NCBI GenBank assembly: GCA_963726825.1
Contig: CAVSDT010000002.1
Coordinates: 62,001 to 126,000, forward strand
Length of the DNA: 64,000 bases
Direction: 5' to 3'
DNA from: DATLGB01 sp963726825
GTDB taxonomy: Bacteria; Actinomycetota; Thermoleophilia; Solirubrobacterales; Solirubrobacteraceae
Shown here piece after piece: positions 15,827 through 23,979 of this stretch. Numbering within the stretch: the first letter of the stretch is position 1; the number at the start of each line of letters is the position of its first letter. Made by a program: the position numbers and the translations under genes. A model generated the notes under the pieces. The model was given only the letters and a program-made list of their open reading frames with translations, had not been told where the DNA came from and searched no databases.

Positions 15827-17293
15827 CTAGTGCTCGGGGGCGGGGCCCGCGGGCACCGGTGCGGTACCCGTCACGGGCGCGGCGGAGCCGGCAGCGGGCG
15901 TGGTCGCCGTGCCCGTGCCGGTCGCGGGGGCCGGGGCGGCTGTGGCGGCCGGCGCGGTGGTGGTCGTCGGCTGCGTCGCGCCGGTCGTCTCCTTGACGAC
16001 GGGCGGCGCGTCGGCCGGAGCCTCGGTGCCGCCGGAGGCGACCGACGTCGCGTCCTTGGCCGGGGCGTCGCTCGCGGGGGCCGTCGGGGCCGCGACGCTC
16101 GTGACGGGCAGGCTCACGCCGTCGGCGGCGAGCTGGCGGTCGGCGGCACGGGCGGCCGCACGTCTGCGGGCGGCACGGCGCTCGGCGAGGGTGGGGGCGT
16201 CCGCGGCGGCCGCGGCGGACGGCGCGGCCACGGCGGCGCGGTGGGTCGCCACGGCGGGCGAGGTCTGCAGCGGGGCATGGGTGACGGGCGCCTTGGCCTG
16301 CGCGGTGCGGCTCACCGCGGCGCGCTCGCGTGTGGGGGCGTCCGTCGTGGTCAGATGGTGGGCCTCCATCGCGCCGCCGGTGGCGAGCGCGGCGGTGCAG
16401 ACGACGGCGGCGACCTTGCAGGCCGCCGCGCCGGTGACGCCGATGGCGCTCCCGCCGGCGGCTCCGGCCCCGCCCGCGCCGCCGATGCCGAGCGCCTTGG
16501 CGGCGACGGCCAGGGGCGCGAAGCCGACGGCCGGGCTCAGCGCGGCGAACGAGCGGCGCATCCCCTTCAGCGCGGCGCGGTAGTCGCGGCAGCCGCCGCA
16601 CTCCCGCAGGTGTCGGCGCGCCCGGGCGGAGGCCTTCACGCCGCGCTCGTAGGACTCCACGAGGTCGCGGCGGATGACGTCGCAGTCGGTGTCGCGCGCC
16701 TGGATCGCCTCGACGAGGCCGGTGCGCGCCCGCACGAGGAGGGACTTCACGGCGGGCACGGTGACCTCGAGCGCGGCGGCGATGTCGACGTAGGCGAGAC
16801 CGTCGATCTCGCGCATCAGCAGCGCGGAGCGCTGCTGCGCGGGCAGTCGGCCGACGTCGGCGACGAGGCGGCGGAGGTCCTCGCGCCGCTGGGCCGCCTC
16901 GATCGGGTCCTGCAGGGGCGGGGTGCGCGACGACTCGAAGACGTCGGCGGGCGCGGGGGCGGGCCGGCGCAGCTGGTCGATGCAGCGGTTGTGCGCGACC
17001 CGGTACAGCCAGGCGCGCACGTTGACCTCGCGCTCGTCGGCGCGCAGCGCGCCGTAGGCCCGCACGAAGACGTCCTGGAGCACGTCCTCGGCGTCGGCGC
17101 GGGTCGCGACGGAGAGCATCTGCCGCACGTAGGCGAACAGGCGCTGGCGGTAGCGGTCGTGGAGGAGCGAGAAGGCCTCCTCGCTGCCCGCCCGGAACAG
17201 CGCGACCAGCTGCTCGTCGGAGCGCAGCCGCAGCAGCGGGCCCGGGATCGTCCGGCGCGCGAGGTTGGGGGCGTGGAGGGCGGAGGCTTCCAT
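15827..17293 (-). CDS. ECF sigma factor fused to zinc-finger (ZAS-like) domain and membrane/Ala-Thr-Pro tail
   Basis: 488 residues, more than twice the usual ECF size. Sigma region 2 spans about 41-110 (DAEDVLQDVFVRAYGALR, WLYRVAHNRCIDQLRR) and region 4 about 135-195 (LPAQQRSALLMREIDGLAYVDIAAAL). Next comes C204-x23-H228-x3-C232-x2-C235, the Cys/His spacing of zinc-binding anti-sigma domains, then a hydrophobic span (about 283-306) and a ~180-residue Ala/Thr/Pro tail that is low complexity. I infer a membrane-tethered sigma factor with its own inhibitory module. No separate anti-sigma gene is adjacent. Confidence 0.88.
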   Translation of the reverse strand: MEASALHAPNLARRTIPGPLLRLRSDEQLVALFRAGSEEAFSLLHDRYRQRLFAYVRQMLSVATRADAEDVLQDVFVRAYGALRADEREVNVRAWLYRVAHNRCIDQLRRPAPAPADVFESSRTPPLQDPIEAAQRREDLRRLVADVGRLPAQQRSALLMREIDGLAYVDIAAALEVTVPAVKSLLVRARTGLVEAIQARDTDCDVIRRDLVESYERGVKASARARRHLRECGGCRDYRAALKGMRRSFAALSPAVGFAPLAVAAKALGIGGAGGAGAAGGSAIGVTGAAACKVAAVVCTAALATGGAMEAHHLTTTDAPTRERAAVSRTAQAKAPVTHAPLQTSPAVATHRAAVAAPSAAAAADAPTLAERRAARRRAAARAADRQLAADGVSLPVTSVAAPTAPASDAPAKDATSVASGGTEAPADAPPVVKETTGATQPTTTTAPAATAAPAPATGTGTATTPAAGSAAPVTGTAPVPAGPAPEH

Positions 17294-17362
17294 CAGACGT
17301 CCGTGACGTGACCGGCGACTGGTGAGGTTAACCGCAAACCCGGCGCGACGTTGCGGCCGGTG

Positions 17363-18010
17363 TCAGTTGTCGTAGCCGGGCTCGCCCGGCAGCACGACGT
17401 GCGCGACCTCGCCGTCGGTGACGACGCGGGGCTCGATCGGCTGGACCTCGCGGCCGTCGGCCCACGCGAGCAGCGCGTCCGCGGAGTCGAAGCGCTGCAG
17501 CCCGTCGAGCGTCTTCATGGTCGGGAAGACGAGCTCGAGCTCCCCCGCCTCGCGCGCGGCGAGCGCCGCCGCGGGCGTGAACCAGCCCCAGTCGACGCAC
17601 TCGGAGCCGTCGATCACCGGGGCGGCGTCGGCCGGCGCCTGCGCCAGGAAGAACAGGGTGTCGAAGCGGATCTTGATCTCGGCCGGGGTGATCCAGCGCG
17701 AGTAGGGGATCAGCGCGTCCGGGCCGGCGAGCTCGACGCCGGACTCCTCGCGCACCTCACGCACGCCCGCGAGGCGGTGGCCGTCCGGGCCGGCCTCGTG
17801 GGCGTCGACCGCTCCGCCCGGGAACACCCACGCGCCGCCCATGAAGCGCTGCTGCGGGTTGCGCTGCACGAGCAGGACCTCGAGCGTCCGCGCGCCGCCT
17901 CGGAGGAGGATGACCGTGGCGGCCTGACGCGGGGTCGTGGCCTCCCCGCTGTCGTTGAGCTCCTCACCCGAGGCGGGACGGTCGGACGGCATGCGGCCAA
18001 CGTACTTCAC
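17363..18010 (-). CDS. NUDIX hydrolase
   Basis: 215 residues from GTG 18010; ATG 17992 (MPSDRP) is an alternative start. The Nudix box is split by a short insertion: GGAVDAHEAGPDGHRLAGVREVREESGVEL, ending in the metal-binding REVREESG core. Around it are VQRNPQQRFMGGAWVFPGG and FDTLFFLAQAP. The insertion and FMGGAWVFPGG resemble NUDT19/CoA-pyrophosphatase-like members, so a CoA- or nucleotide-derivative pyrophosphatase is plausible. Divergent from rubredoxin with a 17-bp gap. Confidence 0.85.
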   Translation of the reverse strand: MKYVGRMPSDRPASGEELNDSGEATTPRQAATVILLRGGARTLEVLLVQRNPQQRFMGGAWVFPGGAVDAHEAGPDGHRLAGVREVREESGVELAGPDALIPYSRWITPAEIKIRFDTLFFLAQAPADAAPVIDGSECVDWGWFTPAAALAAREAGELELVFPTMKTLDGLQRFDSADALLAWADGREVQPIEPRVVTDGEVAHVVLPGEPGYDN

Positions 18011-18027
18011 CCCGTACCCTGCAGACC

Positions 18028-18207
18028 ATGTCGACGGCTAGCGCGCAGCAGTACATCTGCGAGTCCTGCGGGTTCATCTACGACCCCGCCGAGGGCGACC
18101 CCGACGGGGGCATCCCCGCGGGCACGGCCTTCGCGGACATCCCGGACGACTGGTTCTGCCCGGTCTGCGGCGCCCGCAAGGCCGACTTCACGCCCTACGA
18201 GGGCTAG
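18028..18207 (+). CDS. Rubredoxin
   Basis: A 59-residue iron electron carrier. Both iron knuckles are present, YICESCGFIYDP and WFCPVCGARKADF, giving four Cys ligands. The central PDGGIPAGTAFADIPDDW matches the rubredoxin core. It is full length for the family and starts at ATG 18028. No alkane monooxygenase or rubredoxin reductase lies next to it in this window, so its electron partner is unknown. Confidence 0.95.
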   Translation: MSTASAQQYICESCGFIYDPAEGDPDGGIPAGTAFADIPDDWFCPVCGARKADFTPYEG

Positions 18208-18225
18208 GTCACACCCCCGCGCTCC

Positions 18226-19716
18226 ATGCCGCCGCTGGGGCTGCTCGTCTTCGTGACGGGCACGTCCTCGCTCGGCTCCGAGATCGCCGCGGCCCGGCTG
18301 CTGGCGCCGTACTTCGGCGACTCCACGATCGTATGGGCCAACACGATCGGCGTCGTGCTCGTCGCGTTGTCGGTCGGCTACTGGCTGGGCGGCCGGCTCG
18401 CGGACCGCAACCCGACGAAGGAGGCGCTGTGCCGTCTCGTGCTCGTCGCCGCGGCGCTGCTGGCCGTCGTCCCGCTCATCGCCGGCCCGATCCTCGACGT
18501 CTCGATCTCCGCCTTCGACTCCCTGTCGGTCGGCGCGTTCGCGGGGTCGCTGTTCGGCGTGCTCGTGCTGGTGGCGGTCCCGCTCGTGCTGGTCGGCGCG
18601 GTGTCCCCGTGGGCGATCCGGCTGTCGCTGGCCGACGTCGAGCGCTCCGGCGAGGTCACCGGCCGCCTGTACGCGATCTCGACGTTCGGCTCCCTCGCCG
18701 GGACGTTCGCGGCGTCGCTGCTGCTGATCCCGCTGCTCGGCACGCAGCGCACGTTCCTCGTCTTCGCGATCCTCCTCGCGCTGATCGCCGCGGCCGGGCT
18801 GCGCAGGGTCTACGCGGTCGCGCCGGTCGTGATCGCGGCGCTGCTGCTGATCCCGCCCGGGGTGACGAAGGCCGCCTCCGGCGACGCGCGCGTCGTGGAC
18901 GAGCGTGAGACGACCTACCAGTACGCCCGCGTCCTGCAGAAGGAGGACGGCGAGCGCCGCCTCGAGCTCAACGAGGGCCAGGCGGTCCATTCGGTCTTCC
19001 GCGCCGACACGGTGCTGACCGGCAACTACTGGGACGCGTTCCTCGTCGACCCCCTGGCCGGCCTCGGCCGCCCGCCGGAGGACCTCGCCATCCTCGGCGA
19101 CGGCGCCGGGACGATGGTGCGCGCCTACGGCGAGTTCTTCCCCCGCACGCGCATCGACGCGGTCGAGATCGACGGGGAGCTGACCGAGCTCGGCCGCAAG
19201 TGGTTCGGCCTCCGCGACCGGCCGGGCGTGAACCTCATCACCGCCGACGCGCGCCCGTTCCTGCGCCGGACGAAGGGCCGCAGGTACGACGCGATCTTCG
19301 TCGACGCCTACCACCAGCCCTACGTGCCCTTCTACCTCGCGACGACGGAGTTCTTCGATCTCGTCGCGTCGCGCCTGAAGCCCGGTGGCGTGGTGCTCGT
19401 CAACGTCGGGCATCCCGAGGCGTCCACGGCGCTCGAGGACACCCTCGCGGCGACCATGCGCACGGCGTTCGCCTCCGTCGCCCGCGATCCGGTCGAGGCG
19501 GTCAACACCGTGCTGATCGGCTCGTCCGCGCCGGTGACGGGGGCGAAGCTGCGCTCGGCGACGCGGGCCCTGCCGGCCCCGCTGCGCTCGCTGGCCGCCG
19601 ACGCCGCCGCGCGCGTGGCCCCCGCCCGCCGTGGCGGATCGGTCTACACGGACGACCGCGCGCCGGTGGAGTGGCTGATCGACAAGTCGATCGTCCAGTT
19701 CGCCGCGGGCGACTAG
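18226..19716 (+). CDS. Membrane-fused spermidine-synthase-like protein
   Basis: 496 residues. The N-terminal half has about six to seven TM helices (GLLVFVTGTSSLGSEIAAARLLAPYFG start, WLGGRLADRNP loop). The C-terminal half (about 225-480) is a spermidine-synthase-type methyltransferase fold: LAILGDGAGTMVRAYGEFFP (usually GGGxG), VEIDGELTELGRKWF, YDAIFVDAYHQPYVPFYLATTEFF. This fused MFS/SpeE architecture is known in actinobacteria; aminopropyl transfer has rarely been shown for it. ATG start at 18226, 18 bp after rubredoxin. Confidence 0.85.
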   Translation: MPPLGLLVFVTGTSSLGSEIAAARLLAPYFGDSTIVWANTIGVVLVALSVGYWLGGRLADRNPTKEALCRLVLVAAALLAVVPLIAGPILDVSISAFDSLSVGAFAGSLFGVLVLVAVPLVLVGAVSPWAIRLSLADVERSGEVTGRLYAISTFGSLAGTFAASLLLIPLLGTQRTFLVFAILLALIAAAGLRRVYAVAPVVIAALLLIPPGVTKAASGDARVVDERETTYQYARVLQKEDGERRLELNEGQAVHSVFRADTVLTGNYWDAFLVDPLAGLGRPPEDLAILGDGAGTMVRAYGEFFPRTRIDAVEIDGELTELGRKWFGLRDRPGVNLITADARPFLRRTKGRRYDAIFVDAYHQPYVPFYLATTEFFDLVASRLKPGGVVLVNVGHPEASTALEDTLAATMRTAFASVARDPVEAVNTVLIGSSAPVTGAKLRSATRALPAPLRSLAADAAARVAPARRGGSVYTDDRAPVEWLIDKSIVQFAAGD

Positions 19717-20141
19717 GCGGCCGCGAGCATCGCGATCGCCACCGCGCCGTGGACCGTCCAGGCGGCGGTGCGGATCCAGCCGAGGCCGATCTGGCGGTCG
19801 ACGAGCCGGTCGTCGTAGCCCCGGCCGAGCCGCCCGTGGTCGGGGGAGTGGACCGCGCCGGTCATCCCGACCGCGACGAGCGTGGCCGCGAGCGCGACCC
19901 ACGGCTGCCAGCCCGGGACGCCTGACGGCGCCCGTCCGGCGACGAGTGCGACCGACGTCCCCAGCTCGACGAGCATCGCGGGGGCGACGACGAAGGTGAT
20001 CCGGCGGCTGTGCGCGTCGTGGTAGGCGTGCCAGTCCGCGGCGGCGACGAGCCGGAAGGCGGGGTAGACGACGACCTGGACCATCCAGATCACGCCGACC
20101 ATCACGAGCGCGGCGGCGGCGTTGGCGAGCAGGATGGCCAT
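19713..20141 (-). CDS. Small four-TM membrane protein (DUF1772-like?)
   Basis: 142 residues, about four TM helices (LLANAAAALVMVGVIWMVQVVVYPAF, FVVAPAMLVELGTSVALVAG, WVALAATLVAVGMTGAV, WTVHGAVAIAML). It carries a conserved-looking polar patch between TM1 and TM2 (HAYHDAHSRRITFVV) and HSPDHGRL. The TM count and YP..R / H..YH..H pattern recall DUF1772-like proteins, but the match is tentative. It overlaps the convergent spermidine-synthase-like gene by 4 bp. Confidence 0.55.
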   Translation of the reverse strand: MAILLANAAAALVMVGVIWMVQVVVYPAFRLVAAADWHAYHDAHSRRITFVVAPAMLVELGTSVALVAGRAPSGVPGWQPWVALAATLVAVGMTGAVHSPDHGRLGRGYDDRLVDRQIGLGWIRTAAWTVHGAVAIAMLAAA

Positions 20142-20206
20142 CGTCGGGGTCTACGGCACCGCCCGCCGGGGGGTTCACCGCCCGTACCACCCCGCCTCGC
20201 CAGGCA

Positions 20207-20289
20207 CGTGGTCCGGCTCACGGACCGCCACGGCTCGCCGGGCGCACCACGTCCTCCGGCGCCCGGCGTGGTCCGGCTCGCCGACCGCC
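20207..20289. repeat. Pair of 23-bp direct repeats, 60 bp apart
   Basis: Copies at 20207-20229 and 20267-20289 begin CGTGGTCCGGCTC and end GACCGCC, with 21 of 23 positions identical. The first copy contains a perfect GGTCCG-gctca-CGGACC hairpin; the second has one disrupted pair. They occupy the 150-bp gap between the small membrane protein and the threonine dehydratase, where I see no gene. Confidence 0.55.
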
Positions 20290-20291
20290 CG

Positions 20292-21224
20292 TCAGTCCGC
20301 CTCGGCGAGGACCTCGGCGAGCACGGGGAGGGCGACGTTGCGCCCCGTGAGGAGGACCACGAGCGTCTCGTCGCCGCGGGTGCTCGCGCGCCCGGTGGCG
20401 ACCGCCGCGTAGGCCACGGCCGCGGCGCCCTCCACCACGCGGCCGTGGTGGCGGACCATGGCGCGCATCGCCGCGCGCAGCTCCGCCTCCGAGACGGCGA
20501 TCAGCTGCGCCCCGGCCGCGCCCTCGACGGTCGCGCTCGCCGCCTCGAGGTTGCCGGCGAGGCCGTCGGCGAGCGTGTCCTCGACCTCGACGGGGACGAC
20601 CTCCCCCGCGCACACCGCGGCGCTGAGCGCGCGGGAGCGGTCGGTCTCGACTCCGACGATGCGGGCGTCCCCGCGGGCACGCGCCCACGCGACCAGGCCG
20701 GACGTCAGTCCCCCGCCGCCGGCGGGGGTGACGACGCACAGCGGGCCGTCCGGGAGCTCGGTCCCGATCGTCGCCTGGCCGGCGATCACGTGGCGGTCGT
20801 TGTAGCCGGAGACGAAGGTGCCGGCGAGCGTGAGGGCGTGCGCCTCGGCCTCGTCGTAGGAGGCCCCGTGCAGGACGAGGTCGGCGCCGAGCGCCCGGAG
20901 CGCCGCGACCTTGGCGGGCGACGCGTTCTCGGCGCAGACGATCGTCGCGCGCCGCCCGAGGCGGCCGGCCGCCCACGCCATCCCCAGTCCGTGGTTGCCC
21001 GCCGACGGGGTGACGGCGCGCTCACCCGCCGGCAGGGCGGCGAGGGCCGCGAGCGCCCCGCGGACCTTGAACGCGCCGGTGGGCTGCTCCGTCTCGAGCT
21101 TGAGGTGGACGCGCTCGCCGAGCTCGGGGGCGTGCACCAGCGGCGTGGGGGCGAGGTGCGCGCGGACGACGTCCAGGGCGGCCGCCAGGTCGGCGGCGTC
21201 GGGCAGGCGGACGGCGCGGGTCAT
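20292..21224 (-). CDS. Threonine/serine dehydratase (PLP fold type II)
   Basis: 310 residues. The PLP lysine lies in LETEQPTGAFKVRGALAAL (SxKxRGA-type motif), with SAGNHGLGMAWAA and the phosphate-binding loop TPAGGGGLTSGL. It lacks the C-terminal ACT-like regulatory domain of biosynthetic IlvA, so a catabolic threonine/serine dehydratase is more likely: threonine to 2-oxobutyrate and ammonia, or serine to pyruvate. ATG start at 21224. Confidence 0.88.
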   Translation of the reverse strand: MTRAVRLPDAADLAAALDVVRAHLAPTPLVHAPELGERVHLKLETEQPTGAFKVRGALAALAALPAGERAVTPSAGNHGLGMAWAAGRLGRRATIVCAENASPAKVAALRALGADLVLHGASYDEAEAHALTLAGTFVSGYNDRHVIAGQATIGTELPDGPLCVVTPAGGGGLTSGLVAWARARGDARIVGVETDRSRALSAAVCAGEVVPVEVEDTLADGLAGNLEAASATVEGAAGAQLIAVSEAELRAAMRAMVRHHGRVVEGAAAVAYAAVATGRASTRGDETLVVLLTGRNVALPVLAEVLAEAD

Positions 21225-21244
21225 GGCCCGGCGAGGCTACCGGC

Positions 21245-21355
21245 GAACCAGCTCCGAACGACCGGCCGCGACGCCCGGTGCTGGCCGACCCTGCCATGAC
21301 GTGGTCGGTGGGCGCCGGCGGGTGGGTGGTGGGGGTCAGGCGGGTGGGTGGTGGG
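21245..21355. repeat. Dispersed intergenic repeat, copy A, with G-rich tail
   Basis: Positions 21245-21323 align without gaps to 51440-51518. The first 14 nt (GAACCAGCTCCGAA) and the last 28 nt (21296-21323, starting ATGACGTGGTCGGTGGGCG) are identical; the middle is partly diverged but the CCGGTGCT block is kept. A G-run tract follows (21320-21358) with many GGG runs on the + strand, compatible with a G-quadruplex. It sits between the starts/stops of two minus-strand genes. Not coding in any convincing frame. Confidence 0.75.
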
Positions 21356-22156
21356 TCAGGCGGCCGCGCGGGCGCGGCGGGTGAGCTCGACCGCGGCGGG
21401 CCGCAGATCGGCCGCCGCCGCGCACGGCCGCTCGAACCCGACCCGGGCGCCGGCGTCGCCCCGCGGGGTCGTGACCCAGAGATCGAGCCCGTAGCGGTCG
21501 GCTCGCAGGCACGTCGCGGCCGTGGCGTCGGAGAAGCCGGCCGGGCCGCGCGCCATCGCGACCAGCGCGTCGGCGTGATCGGCGTCCATGTGGCGGGCCG
21601 CCCGGGCCGCGATCGGCGCGACCGGATCCGGCTCGGCCCGCGCGTAGTCGTCGACCTCGGCCCAGCCCATGCGCGCGAAGCCGCCGACCCAGCGCACCCG
21701 GCGCGGGCGGAGGACCCAGAACGCGAAGTCGCCGAAGTCGGCGTAGCCCTCCGCGGCGGGGACGGCCGCGAAGTAGGCCGCGCGCGCGGCGGCGAGCTCA
21801 TCGCCGGCGGGCCGGACCGCGATCCCGGCCAGCGTCACCCGGCCGGTGTCGAGCGTGTCGCCGCCGTCGGCCGGCTCGGCGACGAGCAGGCTCGCCCGGG
21901 GATCCTCGCGCAGCTGCCGGCCGTGCTCGGACAGGGTGGACACGAGGATCACCGCGCCGCCGTCGGGAAGCAGGCCGTAGGCGACATGGGCGGCCCACGG
22001 GTCCCCGTCGGCGGTCAGGGTCGCCAGCGCGGCCAGCGTCTGCCCGGCCAGGAGCGTCCGGGCCTCCTCGCCGGGCGACCGCCGCCGCGCCGCTGCCGGG
22101 GGGCGCAGCGGCGCCGGCGGGGCGGTGGTGGACGACCCGTGGTCCGGCGCCGCCAT
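21356..22156 (-). CDS. HugZ/pyridoxamine-5'-phosphate-oxidase-like protein with DUF2470
   Basis: 266 residues from ATG 22156. An N-terminal split-barrel flavin domain (GQTLAALATLTADGDPWAAHVAYGLLPDGGAVILVSTLSEHGRQLREDPRASLLVAEP) is followed by a DUF2470 domain (ARHMDADHADALVAMARG ... ATCLRADRYGLDLWV). This two-domain form occurs in HugZ-like heme-utilisation proteins and in FMN-binding oxidases. Possible role in heme or flavin metabolism. It starts 2 nt after the ggt stop and is probably co-transcribed with ggt. Confidence 0.82.
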   Translation of the reverse strand: MAAPDHGSSTTAPPAPLRPPAAARRRSPGEEARTLLAGQTLAALATLTADGDPWAAHVAYGLLPDGGAVILVSTLSEHGRQLREDPRASLLVAEPADGGDTLDTGRVTLAGIAVRPAGDELAAARAAYFAAVPAAEGYADFGDFAFWVLRPRRVRWVGGFARMGWAEVDDYARAEPDPVAPIAARAARHMDADHADALVAMARGPAGFSDATAATCLRADRYGLDLWVTTPRGDAGARVGFERPCAAAADLRPAAVELTRRARAAA

Positions 22157-22158
22157 CC

Positions 22159-23934
22159 TCAGCGCCGGGGCTTGGGCTTCTTCGTCGAGACGACCATGGC
22201 CGACCCGCCGCCGCGGCGCACGGGCTCGGACGCGGCCTGCATGCGCCCGTCGTCGAGGAACTCCACCGCGGCCACCGTCCCGAGCTCGGCCGGCTCGGCG
22301 AAGTCCGTCTTGAACACCTCGCCCTTGGCCTGCAGCGTCGCGTACTCCGGGGTCTGGGTGAAGGCCGGCTCGGCCTCCGTCGCCGCGCCGTTGCGCTGCG
22401 ACAGCCGCGGCGCAGCGATCGCCTGCGGCAGGGGCAGCTTGCGGTCGACGCGGTTGACGATCGTCTGCAGCACCGTCGTGATGATCGACGCGCCGCCGGG
22501 CGAGCCGAGCGCGAGGAACGGCTTGCCCCGGCGCGACAGGATCGTCGGCGACATCGACGAGCGCGGCCGCTTGCCCCCCGCGGGCGAGTTGGCCGTGCCC
22601 GGCGTGAAGTTGAAGTCGGTCAGCTCGTTGTTGAGCAGGAAGCCGCGGCCCGGGACGACGATGCCGCTGCCGCCCGTCTGCTCGATCGTGAACGTGTAGG
22701 AGACGACGTTGCCCTCGGCGTCGGCCACCGTGAGGTGCGTGGTGTTCGGTCCCTCGTTCTCCGTCGCGGGTGTCGCGGCCGCTCCGCACTCGCCCCCGGC
22801 CGCGACGGGCGTCGTCGCGGCGGTCTCGGTGATCAGCGCGCGGCGGGTGTCGCCGTAGGACTGCGACAGCAGGCAGCTGAGCGGGTTGTTGACGAAGGCC
22901 GAGTCGCCCAGGTAGCGGTTGCGGTCCGCGTAGGCGAGCTTGGACGCCTCGAGGTAGCGGTACAGCTCCGTCGTGGTGTCCGGTGAGGCACCGCCGAAGC
23001 CCTCGATGATGTTCAGCGCCTCGCCGACGGTCGTGCCGCCGGAGGACGACGGGCCCATGCCCTGGACGGTCAGCCCGCGGAAGTCCACGGCGGTCGGCGT
23101 GTGCCGGATGGTCCGGTAGCGCGCGAGGTCCCGCGTCGCCATCACGCCGGGGCGGATGACCCGCGCGGCGCCGGTGCGGGCCGGCGGGGCCTTCACCGTC
23201 CTGACGATGTCGGACGCGACGGCGCCGCGGTAGAACGCCCCCGGCCCCTTGCGGGCGATCAGCCGGTACGTCCTCGCCATGTCCCGGTTGCGCAGCGTCG
23301 TGCCGGCCTCGATGGGCTTGCCGCCCGGCAGGTAGATCCGGGCGGTGGCGGGGAAGTCGGCGAAGCGCTCGGCGTTGGACGCCGTCTGGGCCGCGAGCGT
23401 CTTGTCGACCTCGAAGCCCTTGCTCGCGAGCCGGATGCCCGGCCGCAGCAGCGACCGCAGGGAGCGCGTGCCGTAGGACCGCAGCGCGGTCTGCCACGTG
23501 CGGACGGTGCCGGGGACGCCGACGCCGAGGCCGCTCGTGACGGCCTCGTCGAAGGCGATCGGCCGGCCCGTCCCCGGGTCCACGAAGGAGGAGGGGGTGA
23601 ACGCGGCCGGCGCGGTCTCGCGGCCGTCGATCGTGGTGACCTTGCCCGTGCGGGTGCGGATGACCATGTAGCCGCCGCCACCGATGCCCGAGGAGAAGGG
23701 CTCGACGACGCCGAGCGCGCCGGCGGCGGCGACCGTGGCGTCGATCGCGTTGCCGCCGTGCTTGAGCACGTCGATGGCGGCCTTCGTCGCGTACGGGTCC
23801 ACCGTCGCGGCGGCGCCGCCGTAGCCGGTCGCGGTCGGCCGGGCCTTGGGCGGCTTGACGGGGGCGGCGTCGGCGGCGACCGGCGCGGCGAGAGCGAGTG
23901 CCGCGGAGGCGGCCGCGAGACGACGGGAAGGCAT
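22159..23934 (-). CDS. ggt: Gamma-glutamyltransferase (secreted)
   Basis: 591 residues with a Sec-type signal (RRLAAASAALALAAPVAADAA). It cleaves or transfers the gamma-glutamyl group of glutathione and related peptides outside the membrane. The autoprocessing/nucleophile Thr is at about T398 in NEGPNTTHLTVAD; GIGGGGYMVI, GPSSSGGTT and the second-subunit loop LGSPGGASIITTVLQ are intact. Self-cleavage before T398 is expected to give large and small subunits. Start ATG 23934. Confidence 0.93.
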   Translation of the reverse strand: MPSRRLAAASAALALAAPVAADAAPVKPPKARPTATGYGGAAATVDPYATKAAIDVLKHGGNAIDATVAAAGALGVVEPFSSGIGGGGYMVIRTRTGKVTTIDGRETAPAAFTPSSFVDPGTGRPIAFDEAVTSGLGVGVPGTVRTWQTALRSYGTRSLRSLLRPGIRLASKGFEVDKTLAAQTASNAERFADFPATARIYLPGGKPIEAGTTLRNRDMARTYRLIARKGPGAFYRGAVASDIVRTVKAPPARTGAARVIRPGVMATRDLARYRTIRHTPTAVDFRGLTVQGMGPSSSGGTTVGEALNIIEGFGGASPDTTTELYRYLEASKLAYADRNRYLGDSAFVNNPLSCLLSQSYGDTRRALITETAATTPVAAGGECGAAATPATENEGPNTTHLTVADAEGNVVSYTFTIEQTGGSGIVVPGRGFLLNNELTDFNFTPGTANSPAGGKRPRSSMSPTILSRRGKPFLALGSPGGASIITTVLQTIVNRVDRKLPLPQAIAAPRLSQRNGAATEAEPAFTQTPEYATLQAKGEVFKTDFAEPAELGTVAAVEFLDDGRMQAASEPVRRGGGSAMVVSTKKPKPRR

Positions 23935-23979
23935 GGTCGCCCTCGTACCCGGCCTGAAGGGGACCTAACGGCGGGCGGG

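Noticed and set aside
13856..17311. Very long open frame on the + strand (over 1100 codons)
   Set aside because: It is antisense to the leucine dehydrogenase and sigma-factor genes, Arg/Gly/Ala-dominated, without domains; typical of high-GC shadow frames.
22136..22153. GTGGTCCGG stretch resembling the 20.2-kb direct repeats
   Set aside because: Match is only about 10 nt inside the coding start of the HugZ-like gene and is expected by chance at this base composition.
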